Assembly: GCF_023913775.1 (NCBI RefSeq)
Contig: NZ_JAMXAX010000012.1
Coordinates: forward strand, 1-64,000
Source: Acidovorax facilis
Lineage (GTDB): Bacteria > Pseudomonadota > Gammaproteobacteria > Burkholderiales > Burkholderiaceae_C
DNA: 64,000 nucleotides
Reading direction: 5' to 3'
A program made the position numbers and the translations under genes. Below, one piece after another: positions 36,050 through 45,961 of this stretch. Below the pieces are notes generated by a model. It was not told the DNA's origin. It did not search any database and saw only the letters and a program-made list of their open reading frames with translations. Each line of letters starts with the position of its first letter. The first letter of the stretch is position 1.

Positions 36050-37534
36050 ATGGCCCATCGCAAAAGTCCCGCCCGCATTGCCAAAGACGCCCGCATTGCG
36101 CATTTTCAGTCGCTGGCTACACGCCAGGCCGCACCAAACGCACCGGGCGCAACCCTGACCTGGGACGCCGTGGCTGCGCTGGAGGCCAAGCTGGTGGGCC
36201 GCATCGTGCTGCCGTCCAGCCCTGACTACAACGCTGCGCGGCAAGAGTCCAACCCCGCGTTTCAGGCTTATCCCGAGATCATCGTCTACTGCGCCTGCGA
36301 ACACGATGTGCTCGAATGCCTTGCCGTGGCCCGCACCTACAACCTGTGGGTGGCCGTGCGCTGCGGCGGGCATAGCACGGCAGGCTACTCCGTCAACAGC
36401 GGCATGGTGGTGGACCTGAGCGACCTGAAAGGCGTGGTGCTGGACCCACCCCGCGAGCGCGTGCATGTGCTGCCGGGCACCGATTTCGACCATTTCAACG
36501 GCGCGATGAACCACACCGGCTGGCATGTGCCCACGGGAGCGTGCGGCAGCGTGTGCGTGGGGGGCTTCGTGCAGGGTGGCGGCTACGGCTATACGTCGCG
36601 GGCCTTCGGCATCCAGAGCGATCTGGTGGAATCGTTCCGGGTGGCGCTTGCCAACGGCAGCATCGTCACGGCCAGCGCGCAGGAGAACCCGGGGCTCTAC
36701 TGGGCCATGCGCGGTGGCACGGGCGGCAACTTTGGTGTGTTGCTGCAGGTCACCTACCGCATGCACCGGCTGGACCAGGTGTGGGCCTGGGCCATCAGCT
36801 GGGACGCCGCGCATGCCGCCGAAGTCCTGACGACGATGCAAGCCCACTACATGAAAACCGGCGCACCCGATGCCCTGGGCTACATGATGAACCTGGGCTA
36901 CCAGAACAGTACGCCGGTCTACATGGTGCAAGGCATGTTCTGCGGCACGCGCGATGAGGGCATGAAGGCCATTGCACGCCTCATGGCGATACCGAGCGCA
37001 CAGCTGCTGGTGGACAAGACGGGCACCTACCCCGACATGAACATCTGGCTGGAAGACCACCCCTACACCTTGCCAGACAACCTGCCCGACGGCGTGGCGG
37101 AAACCAAGGCCTGCGGCTACATCAGCACGCCGCTGTCAACAGCCGACTGGCAACGCATCATCGATTACTTCAAGACCTCGCCCAACCCCTGGTCGCTGGC
37201 TTATCTGGAACCCTATGGCGGCGCCATCAACCGCTATCCGGTGGCCGACAGCGCTTTCATCCACCGCCATGTGGATGCCGACCTCGTGGTGGACGTGTTC
37301 TGGACCAATGACACCGAGCGGGCCCAGATGGAAGCCTGGCTCGATGGGTTCATGAACCTGGTCAAACCCTTCCTGAACGGCCACGTGTACCAGAATTATC
37401 CCGACGCAAGCCTGCAGGACTTTGCCCAGGCCTATTGGGGCCCTGCATACCCGCAACTTCAGCAGGTCAAGGCGCAGTACGACCCCGGGAACTTCTTCCA
37501 CTTTCAGCAGAGCGTCCGGCTGCCACAGAAATAA
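36050..37534 (+). CDS. FAD-binding oxidase of the berberine-bridge (BBE) type
   Basis: A 494 aa protein; AAGGA precedes the ATG. A PCMH-type FAD domain has RCGGHSTAGYSVNSG, where the histidine is the usual 8-alpha FAD attachment, and GACGSVCVGGFVQGGGYGYT, whose cysteine may form the second (6-S-cysteinyl) bond. The C-terminal BBE block (NYPDASLQDFAQAYWGPAYP, then YDPGNFFHFQQSV) confirms the family. Members oxidise sugars, alcohols or alkaloids with oxygen. There is no clear signal peptide, so it is probably cytoplasmic. It stands alone, 118 nt after the GGDEF pair. Confidence 0.87.
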   Translation: MAHRKSPARIAKDARIAHFQSLATRQAAPNAPGATLTWDAVAALEAKLVGRIVLPSSPDYNAARQESNPAFQAYPEIIVYCACEHDVLECLAVARTYNLWVAVRCGGHSTAGYSVNSGMVVDLSDLKGVVLDPPRERVHVLPGTDFDHFNGAMNHTGWHVPTGACGSVCVGGFVQGGGYGYTSRAFGIQSDLVESFRVALANGSIVTASAQENPGLYWAMRGGTGGNFGVLLQVTYRMHRLDQVWAWAISWDAAHAAEVLTTMQAHYMKTGAPDALGYMMNLGYQNSTPVYMVQGMFCGTRDEGMKAIARLMAIPSAQLLVDKTGTYPDMNIWLEDHPYTLPDNLPDGVAETKACGYISTPLSTADWQRIIDYFKTSPNPWSLAYLEPYGGAINRYPVADSAFIHRHVDADLVVDVFWTNDTERAQMEAWLDGFMNLVKPFLNGHVYQNYPDASLQDFAQAYWGPAYPQLQQVKAQYDPGNFFHFQQSVRLPQK

Positions 37535-37649
37535 GGAATGCAGGTCCTGAGAGAAGCCCTCTGGGACAAGAGCCCCAGGGATGTCCTGCCTCACCCTCGC
37601 GAGTCAGTGGTAGTGCGGATCGGGAAGGGCCGCAAGGCGTCTTTTTGCA

Positions 37650-37670
37650 GCCAATAGCCCCGCTATTGGC
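37650..37670. terminator. Bidirectional hairpin between convergent genes
   Basis: GCCAATAGC-CCC-GCTATTGGC, a perfect 9 bp stem, lies in the 213 nt between the BBE oxidase and the convergent PAS-GGDEF gene. AAGAAAAG follows on the plus strand, and CTTTTT precedes it. The place fits a terminator serving both genes, though the T-tracts are not ideal. Confidence 0.55.
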
Positions 37671-37747
37671 AAGAAAAGCAACGCAGCGGACCGCCCGAGC
37701 CCGCGCTATCACCGACCGCAGGGAGTTATGCAGGCCATCCCCTGCGC

Positions 37748-39079
37748 TCAGGAAGAGGCCGTTTCAGCGTAATGGAGCCGGCCTTTGCCCGCGCGTTTGG
37801 CCGAGTACATCGCCTGGTCGGCGCGGTTCATCAGGGCGTCGATATCCCCCTCCAGCGGGGGATACACGGCCACGCCAATGCTGGCGCCGATGAAAAGGTC
37901 ACGCCCTTCCACAACCATGGGCTGGTGCAATGCCTCGATGATGCGGTGGCCGATGGTGTCGGTCACGTCGCGGGTGACATCGCGGTCGAGCATGACCAGG
38001 AATTCGTCGCCACCCAGGCGTGCCATGGTGTCGCCCGCACGCACCGTGCTGGCAATGCGTTGGGCCACAATGCGCAGCACTTCATCACCGGCGCGATGGC
38101 CTTCGGCGTCGTTCACCCCCTTGAACCCATCGAGGTCGATGAACAGCAAGGCCACAGACCCGGCATTGCATCGCGCCTGCGTCAGGGACTGTTCCAGACG
38201 GCTCTGAAAAGCCGCCCGATTGAGCAGGCCCGTGAGTGAATCGTGGTTGGCCAAATAGTGCTGCTGGCGGGCGATCTGGATCTTGGCCGAGACATCCTGG
38301 ACCAGCGCCATGATCGATGTGACCTGCCCCTGGGCGTCGGTCAGTGCGGAGTTGAACCACTCGCAATGCACTTCGCTACCGTCCTCCCGCACAAAGCAGG
38401 TCTCCGCGCGGTTCTGGGACTCCTGCCCCGACTGCAGGCGCTGTAGCGCACTCTGAAGCCCATCGTCCTGAAGTGAGGGATCCACAAGTTCCGTCAGCAA
38501 CCGCCCCTCCAGCCCCGCCACCTGCAGCCAGCCCATGAGCTGCACAGCGCGCTGCGAACAGTGCAGGAGCCTGAGGTTATGGTCCATCTCCAGCACCGCA
38601 AGCGGGCTGTTTTCCATGTGCGAGGAAAGCCGCTGGTTGGCAGCGCGCAGCGCATTCATGGTGACCTGCAGTTCATGAACGTCGAGCGCCGTGGTGATGA
38701 AGCCGTCCACCAGCCCCTGCCGGTTGTGCCAGGGGGTCAGGCAGATGGTGCGCCATTCATCAATGCCATACGGTGTGCGCAGAAGGCGCTGGTACTGCAC
38801 CCGCTCGCCCTGCAGCACACGCTCGACGAAGGGCATGAATCGGGCGCAGTCGCTCTCGCCATACACCTCGACCAGGGTTTTCCCCACCAACTGCTGGGGC
38901 ACGGCGCCGAACCAGCGGGCGTATTCCTCGTTGACATAGATCATGACCAGACTGCGGTCGATCACGGCCATGGTGGCACCCGCGCTGCGGGTGATCAGAT
39001 CCAGCAATTCAGCCTTGGACCAAGAATCCTGATGGAAGGCTGTGGGGGGCTGCGACAACTCAGGCTCGTCTTGCATCAT
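37748..39079 (-). CDS. PAS-PAS-GGDEF diguanylate cyclase
   Basis: A 443 aa soluble protein. Two PAS modules (about 25-145 and 155-270; the second ends SIMALVQDVSAKIQIARQQ) precede a GGDEF domain: HDSLTGLLNRAAF, LLFIDLDGFKGVND, then RAGDTMARLGGDEFLVM. Both the active-site GGDEF and the RxxD inhibition site (RAGD) are intact. It is therefore a likely active, feedback-controlled diguanylate cyclase. It is the fourth GGDEF gene of the window. No EAL domain is present. Confidence 0.9.
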   Translation of the reverse strand: MMQDEPELSQPPTAFHQDSWSKAELLDLITRSAGATMAVIDRSLVMIYVNEEYARWFGAVPQQLVGKTLVEVYGESDCARFMPFVERVLQGERVQYQRLLRTPYGIDEWRTICLTPWHNRQGLVDGFITTALDVHELQVTMNALRAANQRLSSHMENSPLAVLEMDHNLRLLHCSQRAVQLMGWLQVAGLEGRLLTELVDPSLQDDGLQSALQRLQSGQESQNRAETCFVREDGSEVHCEWFNSALTDAQGQVTSIMALVQDVSAKIQIARQQHYLANHDSLTGLLNRAAFQSRLEQSLTQARCNAGSVALLFIDLDGFKGVNDAEGHRAGDEVLRIVAQRIASTVRAGDTMARLGGDEFLVMLDRDVTRDVTDTIGHRIIEALHQPMVVEGRDLFIGASIGVAVYPPLEGDIDALMNRADQAMYSAKRAGKGRLHYAETASS

Positions 39080-39280
39080 GCGGCGATAGCCCCGGCGGGG
39101 AGATGGTCATCGACAGAGGGGGCGATCCAACGCTGCACCTCCTTCACGGTGGCCGCTTTGCATCGCCCTGCTACAGGTAACAGTGTGTCAGCACCAGCTT
39201 ATCACTTTCGGCCGATATGAGCCCCTGTGCAGGCAACCCGGGCCTTTCGCAAAGGCCAGCCCTCGCGCGGTGTTGCACGC

Positions 39281-39547
39281 TAGTCCACTGAAACCGAGAA
39301 ATCGGCTGTGCGCCGAGGTGGCAGCGGGTGCAGCGCAAGGCGCGGGCTTTGCCAAGGCTGGACGCCTTGGCAAAGCCGCAACGCCACGATGCGCCTGCTG
39401 CCACCCCGGCCCGAAGGGTGAGGGCCTGGCAGGGCCGCCCTCGTCGTTGCAGTGCTCGCCGGGTATGCAACCCGCCTGCGCCCGCCGCCTAGAGGGCGGC
39501 CCTGCCAGACCCTCACGCACAGCCGATTTCTCGGTTTCAGTGGACTA
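39281..39547. mobile_element. MITE-like element with 32 bp terminal inverted repeats
   Basis: Bases 39281-39312 and 39516-39547 are perfect inverted repeats of each other (they begin TAGTCCACTGAAACCGAGAA). If the outer TA is a target duplication, the element proper has 30 bp ends. The 200 nt between contains two nested inverted repeats (TTGCCAAGG with CCTTGGCAA, and GCAGGGCCGCCCTC with GAGGGCGGCCCTGC), so nearly the whole element can fold. It has no coding capacity. It abuts the MipA-family gene and provides that gene's TAG stop. Confidence 0.85.
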
Positions 39548-40390
39548 ACGGCAGCAGCGGTATGCCAGGCCGACGGACACGGAATACCCTGTGGGCTCGA
39601 CGGTGAGCGGGCTGCGGCGGGCGTCGCCCTTGAGCTGCGATACACGCGCCGCACCCAGAATCACCCAGTGGCGATTGATGGCCGACATGACTTCCACCCC
39701 GGCATCCACGCTGTACAGGCCTGCGCCCGGATCAAAGGCAGGCAAGGCCCCGGAACCACCCGCAGGCACACCAAAATGACCGCGCAGATAGGTGCGATCC
39801 CCAAAGCTCGCGCCTGCGCCGAAAGTGACTTTGGTCTGCTCGGTCACGGGCCAGGTATAGCCCACGCTGGTGGACAACTGCGCGCCGCCGTCGCGCCCCA
39901 GAATGTCCTGCGAAAGCCCGGCGCCCACAGACCACCGTGGCGTCAGCGCATACCCAGCGCTCACCCGCGCGCGCAGCGTGGACCGGACCGAGGGCAACCC
40001 CACCAGGATCGGTGCGTCCGAACCGTCACGGCCTTTGTCGATGCGCAGCGAGGCGCTCAGGTTGAATTGATCTCCCTGCGCCAGCGTGGCACTGGCACCC
40101 GATTCGCGCGGACCCAGCCCATGCCCCATGAAGGCGCTGCCACGCGAGGTACTGAGCCTGAAGCGTCCATATTCGATGGCCCATGCGGGCCGCAAGCTGT
40201 TCTTGCGCCCATCACCGCCCGCGTAGTCCGGGCTGGAGCCCACGATGGCGCCCAGCGCGTAGTTGAACAACGGTTTGGGCGGCTCTTCGGCTGCAGGCGC
40301 ATCCGCTGCGTGCGCCGCCGGCCAGGAGCACAGGCAGGCCAGCAACGAAGCACAAGAAACCAGGGGTGCAATGGGGGCAAAACGGCTCAT
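39545..40390 (-). CDS. MipA/OmpV-family outer membrane protein
   Basis: A 281 aa protein with a clear signal peptide (cleaved after AAHA). It has alternating beta-strands typical of MipA/OmpV barrels (FNYALGAIVGSSPDYAGGDG, then SVGAGLSQDILGRDGGAQ). MipA links murein synthesis and degradation; OmpV-like members are porins. The chain ends SVSVGLAYRCCR, where barrels of this kind normally end in a strand with a terminal aromatic residue for BAM recognition. The stop codon is the first triplet of the adjacent MITE-like element, so the native C-terminus may have been altered by the insertion. Confidence 0.83.
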   Translation of the reverse strand: MSRFAPIAPLVSCASLLACLCSWPAAHAADAPAAEEPPKPLFNYALGAIVGSSPDYAGGDGRKNSLRPAWAIEYGRFRLSTSRGSAFMGHGLGPRESGASATLAQGDQFNLSASLRIDKGRDGSDAPILVGLPSVRSTLRARVSAGYALTPRWSVGAGLSQDILGRDGGAQLSTSVGYTWPVTEQTKVTFGAGASFGDRTYLRGHFGVPAGGSGALPAFDPGAGLYSVDAGVEVMSAINRHWVILGAARVSQLKGDARRSPLTVEPTGYSVSVGLAYRCCR

Positions 40391-40400
40391 GGGTGGATTA

Positions 40401-41225
40401 TCAGTCCGCCCACTGCACCCATCCAGTCCATGCTGTCACCAGAACAACGATGCCAAACACGATGCGGTAGTACGCAAACGGTACAAAGCTATGGGTACTG
40501 ATGTAGCGCAACAACCAGCGCACACACAGCCAGGCGCTCAGGAAAGAAAAGACCAGCCCGGTGATGAACATGGGCAGATCGGCCACCGACAGCAGCGCGC
40601 GCTCCTTGTACAGGCTGTACCCCCCCGCGCCAATGAGCGTGGGAATGGCCAGAAAGAACGAAAAATCGGTGGCTGCCTTGCGCGACAGGCCCAGCAGCAT
40701 GCCCCCGATGATGGTGGAGCCGCTGCGGCTGGTGCCCGGCACCATGGCGAGACACTGCACCAGGCCCACCTTGAGGGCGTCCAGCGGCGTCATGTCATCC
40801 ACCGACTGGATGCGGGTGGCCGCAGGAGATCGGCGCTCTGCCCACAAAATGATGAAGCCCCCAATGATGAAGGTGCTGGCCACCACCACAGGGGTAAACA
40901 GATGGGCCTTGATGGCTTTGCCAAACAACAGGCCCAGCACCACAGCGGGCAAAAACCCGATGAGCACATTGAGTACAAACCGCTGCGCTTGCCGCTGCGT
41001 GGGCAAGGCCACCAGCGTGGCGCGGATCTTCTGCCAATACACCAGGATCACCGCAAAGATGGCACCGGTCTGGATGGCAATGTCAAACACCTTGGCCTTG
41101 GCATCATCAAATCCCAGCAGAGAGCCCGCCAGGATCAGGTGCCCGGTGGAAGAAATGGGCAGGAACTCCGTCAGGCCTTCGACCACGCCCATGATGGCGG
41201 CCTTGACCAGCAATACAACGTCCAC
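40401..41225 (-). CDS. uppP: Undecaprenyl-diphosphatase UppP (BacA)
   Basis: About 274 aa, integral membrane protein with about eight spans. The two conserved catalytic motifs are visible: [19 protein letters not shown] near the N-terminus and [19 protein letters not shown] near the middle. It removes a phosphate from undecaprenyl diphosphate to recycle the peptidoglycan carrier and gives some bacitracin resistance. The GTG at 41225 has AAGGAG 5 nt upstream. It lies 10 nt upstream of the mipA-like gene's start, so the two cell-envelope genes may be co-transcribed. Confidence 0.95.
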   Translation of the reverse strand: MDVVLLVKAAIMGVVEGLTEFLPISSTGHLILAGSLLGFDDAKAKVFDIAIQTGAIFAVILVYWQKIRATLVALPTQRQAQRFVLNVLIGFLPAVVLGLLFGKAIKAHLFTPVVVASTFIIGGFIILWAERRSPAATRIQSVDDMTPLDALKVGLVQCLAMVPGTSRSGSTIIGGMLLGLSRKAATDFSFFLAIPTLIGAGGYSLYKERALLSVADLPMFITGLVFSFLSAWLCVRWLLRYISTHSFVPFAYYRIVFGIVVLVTAWTGWVQWAD

Positions 41226-41242
41226 GCACACTCCTTGAGATA

Positions 41243-41304
41243 AATTTGAATCAAATTAGGCTCTACCGCTTATCTATCAAGCGCTAGCAGCTATCAAAAC
41301 AGGA
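41243..41304. repeat. Dispersed palindromic repeat (reference copy)
   Basis: TTGAATCAAATTAGGCTCTA, then CCGCTTATCTATCAAGCGCT, then AGCAGCTATCAAAACAGGAG: the fullest copy in the window. The centre is an imperfect palindrome. It lies between uppP and the outer membrane factor gene. Confidence 0.8.
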
Positions 41305-41332
41305 GTATATGCCGAGCAGCCCCGCGCAGCCT

Positions 41333-42769
41333 TCAGGCGGGGGGCTGCCACGGCGCCTGCCACCCGCCCCCCAGCGCCTGCACCAGCGCCACCACGGCCA
41401 GCTGGCGGTTGACCTGCAGCTGCAGCAGGGCGCGCTGGGCAGACAGCGCTGACACTTGCGCGGTCACCACCTCGGTGTAGCCCACCTGGCCTTCGCGATA
41501 GCGGTTGAGCAGCTGCTGCGCCGTGCGTTCGGCGGCCGATACGGCCTCGCGCCGCAGGGGCTCCTGTTCTCGCAGGGTGCGCAGCACGGTGAGCTGGTCT
41601 TCCACGCTCTGGAAGGCCGTCAGCACGGTCTGGCGGTAGACGGCCACACGGGCATCGCGTGCAGCCTGCGCCTCCTCCACGCGGGCAGCGGTGGCACCTG
41701 CATCAAACACAGTCTGTGCAATGGACAGCCCCAGCGACCACACAGTGCCCGACGCCTTGAACAGATCCGCCACGCTGCTGCCACCGCTGCCGAGGGTGGC
41801 GCCCAGGCTCAGGCTGGGAAAGTACGCCGCGCGCTGGATGCCGATCTGCGCGTTGGCAGCGGCCACGGCCCGCTCTGCCGACGCGATGTCGGGGCGGCGC
41901 TGCAGCAGGGTTGAGGGGACGCCTGGTGGCACCTGGGGCACTTGGGCCACCCACGGCGCACTGGGCACGACAAAGTCGGAGGGCGCCTGCCCCGTCAGCA
42001 CCGCCAGCGCGTGCTCGAACCGCGCCCGGTTCTGGCGCGCGGTGGCCAGGTCGGCCCGCGCGTTTGCCAGTTGGGTCTGCGCCTGCAGCACATCGGTCTG
42101 GGCCACCACTCCGGCGGAATAACGATTCCTGGCGATCTGCAGGCTGCGCTCGTAGCCCTCCACCGTGGCCTGCAGCAGCCCGATTTCCGCATCGGCCTCG
42201 CGCAACTGGAAATAGGCAGAGGCCAGGCTGCCCACGGCGGACAGGCGGGCAGATGCAAGGTCGGCCTCGCTGGCTTGCGCACTGGCCTGGGCATTGTTGA
42301 CGCCGCTTTCGAGCCGCCCCCACAGGTCCGGGGCCCAGTCCACCCCCAACGAGGCTTGGGTCGTGGTGCCGGACCGGCTGGCGCCCTCGCCACCCGAACG
42401 CGTGGCACCGCCCGACAGGCTGACGGAAGGCAGCAGCCCCGCGCGCTGCTGCCGCACCACTGCCTGCGCCTGGGCATAGGCAGCCACTGCTGCGGCAATG
42501 TTCTGGTTGGATAGCTGCACCTGCTCCGCCAGCCGGTTCAGCTCGGCGTCTCCGAACAGCTCCCACCAGGGTCCACGGTCCAGCGCGTCGGCAGGCGCGG
42601 CTGGCGCCCAGGTGGCGCCCGCCTCCTTGAACGTGGCCGGCACTGGCATCTCGGGGCGCTGGTACGGCGGAGTGACGGAGCAGGCAGACAGCAGCGTCAG
42701 CGCGAGCCCGAGGCTGGCCCAACGTGCGGCGCGTACACCCGGTGCGAGGGGGATGATGGAACGGGTCAT
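41333..42769 (-). CDS. RND efflux outer membrane factor (NodT/OprM-type lipoprotein)
   Basis: About 478 aa. The ATG at 42769 gives a lipoprotein signal (LALTLLSACSVTP) and then two OEP repeats typical of TolC-like channels (PWWELFGDAELNRLAEQVQL, then NQNIAAAVAAYAQAQAVVR; second repeat RRPDIASAERAVAAANAQIG). It would form the outer membrane duct for the pump encoded just upstream. It starts 10 nt after the end of the mdtC-like gene and is the last gene of the four-gene operon. Confidence 0.92.
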   Translation of the reverse strand: MTRSIIPLAPGVRAARWASLGLALTLLSACSVTPPYQRPEMPVPATFKEAGATWAPAAPADALDRGPWWELFGDAELNRLAEQVQLSNQNIAAAVAAYAQAQAVVRQQRAGLLPSVSLSGGATRSGGEGASRSGTTTQASLGVDWAPDLWGRLESGVNNAQASAQASEADLASARLSAVGSLASAYFQLREADAEIGLLQATVEGYERSLQIARNRYSAGVVAQTDVLQAQTQLANARADLATARQNRARFEHALAVLTGQAPSDFVVPSAPWVAQVPQVPPGVPSTLLQRRPDIASAERAVAAANAQIGIQRAAYFPSLSLGATLGSGGSSVADLFKASGTVWSLGLSIAQTVFDAGATAARVEEAQAARDARVAVYRQTVLTAFQSVEDQLTVLRTLREQEPLRREAVSAAERTAQQLLNRYREGQVGYTEVVTAQVSALSAQRALLQLQVNRQLAVVALVQALGGGWQAPWQPPA

Positions 42770-42778
42770 GGTGCGCAA

Positions 42779-45700
42779 TCAGACAGCGGCACCGGGGGCT
42801 CCGGCGCGGCTCAGTTGTTGTTCGTTGGGTGCGGGCTTGCGCAGCTTGTCGAGCAGCACATAGACCACCGGCGTCGTCAGCAAGGTGAGCAACTGGCTCG
42901 CAATGAGCCCGCCGATGATCGCCACGCCCAGCGGCTGGCGCAGCTCCGAGCCCTGCCCGAAGCCGATGGCCAGCGGCAGTGCGCCCAGTGCAGCAGCCAT
43001 CGTGGTCATCAGGATGGGGCGAAACCGCAGCAGGCAGGCTTCGCGCACGGCCTCCAGGGCCGTGAGCCCGCGCGCGCGCTCGGCGTCCAGCGCAAAGTCG
43101 ATGATCATGATCGCGTTCTTCTTGACGATGCCGATCAGCAGGAACACGCCGATGAGCGCAATGATGGTGAACTGCATGTTGAACAGCAGCAGCGCCAGCA
43201 CGGCGCCCACCCCCGCCGACGGCAGCGTGGTCAGCACCGTGATCGGGTGGATCAGGCTTTCATACAGAACACCCAGCACGATGTAGATCACCACGATGGC
43301 GGTGAGGATCAGGAACAGCTGTTGCCCCTGCGACTGCTGGGCGCTGAGCGCCGTGCCCTGGAAGCTGCCGCGCACGTTGGTGGGCATGGCAATGTCGGCC
43401 TCGGCCTGCTCGATGACCTGGCGCGCCTGCGCCAGCGAGGTTCCGGGGTCGATGTTGAACGAGATGGTAGTGGCCAGCTCGCCATCCTGGTGGCTGATGG
43501 ACGTGGGTGACGCCCGCTCCACCACGCGCGCCACGGCGCTCAGCGGCACCATGGTCGATGCCGCAGTGCTGATGACATTGCCCGTGGACGCACCGCGCTG
43601 GCCCGGGTTGGCGGCCGTCCCCGTGGCACCGGTCGGGTTGCTGGCCACGTAGATATCTTTCAGGGCCGGCGGGCCCCGGGTGTACTCCGGCGCCCACTCC
43701 ATGATGACGGCGTACTGGTTGAGTTCGCCATAGATCGTAGCCACCGAACGCTGGCCGAACGCGTTGTACAGCGCGTTGTCGATGGCCGAGGCGCTCACGC
43801 CCAGGCGCGAAGCGCTGTCGCGGTCCACCTCCACATAGGTCTCCACGCCGTTTTCCGCCTGGTCGGTGTCCACGTCCTTGAGCAGGCTTTCGTCCTTGAG
43901 CCGGTCGGCCAGCTTGCCCGCCCATTGCTTGAGGTCCGCCATGTTGTCGCTCTTGAGCGTGTACTGGTAGGTGGAGTTGCTGGAGCGACCGCCCATGCGC
44001 AGGTCCTGCACGGGGTTCAGAAACACCCTGAGGCCGGTGATCTGGTTGAGCTGCGGCCGCAGCCGCGCAATGACGGCCGGTGTGCTGTCCGTGCGCTGCT
44101 TCAAAGGCTTGAGGTTCACAAACATGAACCCACCCCCGGCCCGGCTGCCACCCGAGAAGCCGACGACGGTGTCCACCGCTGGGTCCTTGCGGATGATCTC
44201 CACGGCCTGGCGCAGCTTGCGCGCCAGGGCTTCGGACGAAATGCTCTGGTCGGCCCTGAGGCCCGCGTTGAGCTGGCCGTTGTCCTGCTCGGGGAAGTAC
44301 CCTTTAGGGATCTTCGCGAACAAGTACACGTTGAGCCCGATCACCGCCAGCAGGATGAGCACCACCAGGCCTTTGCTGGCCAGGGCCCAGTCCAGGCTGT
44401 GTCCATACCCGCGCAGCACGCCCTGGTAGCCGCGCTCTGCCCACCGCGCCAGGCGCGACGGGGGCTTGTCGCTGGCCGGGTCGTGCGCCCGCAGCAGCCA
44501 CGCACACATCATGGGCGTGGTGGTGAGCGAGATCACCAGCGAAATCATCACTGCCGCTGACAACGTGATGGCGAATTCGCGGAACAGCCGCCCCACCTGG
44601 CCGTCCATGAACAGCAGCGGAATGAACACCGCCACCAGCGACAGGCTGATGGACAGCACGGTGAAGCCCACCTCCCGCGCACCCTGCAGCGCGGCCTGCA
44701 TGCGGTCCATGCCGGCCTCGATGTGGCGCATGGTGTTTTCCAGCACCACGATGGCATCGTCCACCACAAAACCTGTGGCCACGGTCAGCGCCATCAGGCT
44801 CAGGTTGTTGAGGCTGAAGCCCAGGAAGTACATCACGCCGAAGGTTCCCAGCAGCGACACCACAGTGGCCACCGCCGGGATCACCGTGGCCCGCGCCTTG
44901 CGCAGGAAGAGGCCCACCACCAGCACCACGAGGGCGATGGAGACCATCAGGGTCAGCTCGATTTCATGCAGGGAGGAGCGGATGGAGTTGGTGCTGTCCG
45001 ACGCCACGGCCACCTGGATGTCCTGCGGCAGCTGGGCCTGCAGGTCGGGCAACAGCGCGCGCACGGCATCCACCGTTTCGATGATGTTGGCACCCGGCTG
45101 GCGCGTGACCAGCACGATGATGGCGGGGTCACCGTTGAACAGCCCCACGGTGCGGCGGTTTTCCACCCCGTCCACCACGCGCGCCACATCCCCCAGCCGC
45201 ACCGCGGCGTTGTTGCGCCAGGCGACGATGAGCGATTCGTACTCTGCCGCCTTGCGCGCGGGCGATGGCGTGTAGATCTGCAGGCGACGCCCGTCGCCCT
45301 CGATGGCGCCCTTGGGCCGGTTGGCGTTGGAGGCCTGGATGGCAGCGCGCACGTCTTCGGTGCTGATGCCGTAGCGGTTGAGCGCAAAGGGCAGCAGCTC
45401 CACGCGCACGGCGGGCAGCGAGCCGCCGCCAATCTCCACCTCGCCCACACCGTCCACCTGCGACAGGCGCTGGCTCACCACGTTGGAGACGGCATCGTAG
45501 ATCTCACCCGGCGTGCGCGTCTTGGAGGTCAGCGCCAGAATGATGACGGGTGATGCCGCCGAGTTGCGCTTGCGGTACGTGGGGTTGCTGCGCAGCGTGG
45601 CGGGCAGGTCGGCCCGCGCCGCGTTGATGGCGGCCTGCACCTCGCGCGCGGCCGCGTCGATATTGCGGTTCAGGTCGAACTGCAGGCTCACACGCGCCGA

Positions 45701-45961
45701 TCCGTTGGAGCTGGTCGAGGTCATTTCGTTGACCCCGGCAATCACCCCCAGCCGCCGCTCCAGAGGGGTGGCCACGCTGGTGGCCATGGTTTCGGGGCTG
45801 GCGCCCGCCAGGCTGGCCGAGACCGAAATGGCCGGATAGTCCACCTGCGGCAAAGGCGATACGGGCAGCACAAAAAATGCGGCGATCCCCGCCAGGGCCA
45901 CGCCAATGGTCAGCAGCACGGTGGCGACCGGCCTCTCGACGAAGGGGCGCGAGAGATTCAC
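42779..45961 (-). CDS. mdtC: RND multidrug efflux transporter, MdtC-type
   Basis: A 1060 aa protein. RND architecture: first helix after MNLSRPFVERPVATVLLTIG, a large periplasmic loop, a helix bundle with ATGFVVDDAIVVLENTMRHI (proton-relay acidic residues), and the second half with GIVKKNAIMIIDFALDAERA. In the MdtBC pump the C subunit works in a heterotrimer with MdtB to expel drugs and bile-salt-like compounds. It overlaps mdtB by 4 nt. Length is normal for the family. Confidence 0.93.
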   Translation of the reverse strand: MNLSRPFVERPVATVLLTIGVALAGIAAFFVLPVSPLPQVDYPAISVSASLAGASPETMATSVATPLERRLGVIAGVNEMTSTSSNGSARVSLQFDLNRNIDAAAREVQAAINAARADLPATLRSNPTYRKRNSAASPVIILALTSKTRTPGEIYDAVSNVVSQRLSQVDGVGEVEIGGGSLPAVRVELLPFALNRYGISTEDVRAAIQASNANRPKGAIEGDGRRLQIYTPSPARKAAEYESLIVAWRNNAAVRLGDVARVVDGVENRRTVGLFNGDPAIIVLVTRQPGANIIETVDAVRALLPDLQAQLPQDIQVAVASDSTNSIRSSLHEIELTLMVSIALVVLVVGLFLRKARATVIPAVATVVSLLGTFGVMYFLGFSLNNLSLMALTVATGFVVDDAIVVLENTMRHIEAGMDRMQAALQGAREVGFTVLSISLSLVAVFIPLLFMDGQVGRLFREFAITLSAAVMISLVISLTTTPMMCAWLLRAHDPASDKPPSRLARWAERGYQGVLRGYGHSLDWALASKGLVVLILLAVIGLNVYLFAKIPKGYFPEQDNGQLNAGLRADQSISSEALARKLRQAVEIIRKDPAVDTVVGFSGGSRAGGGFMFVNLKPLKQRTDSTPAVIARLRPQLNQITGLRVFLNPVQDLRMGGRSSNSTYQYTLKSDNMADLKQWAGKLADRLKDESLLKDVDTDQAENGVETYVEVDRDSASRLGVSASAIDNALYNAFGQRSVATIYGELNQYAVIMEWAPEYTRGPPALKDIYVASNPTGATGTAANPGQRGASTGNVISTAASTMVPLSAVARVVERASPTSISHQDGELATTISFNIDPGTSLAQARQVIEQAEADIAMPTNVRGSFQGTALSAQQSQGQQLFLILTAIVVIYIVLGVLYESLIHPITVLTTLPSAGVGAVLALLLFNMQFTIIALIGVFLLIGIVKKNAIMIIDFALDAERARGLTALEAVREACLLRFRPILMTTMAAALGALPLAIGFGQGSELRQPLGVAIIGGLIASQLLTLLTTPVVYVLLDKLRKPAPNEQQLSRAGAPGAAV

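Noticed and set aside
39241..39257. GGCCTTT-CGC-AAAGGCC hairpin as part of the MITE-like element
   Set aside because: It lies outside the perfect terminal repeats, so it is more likely a separate hairpin in the flank.
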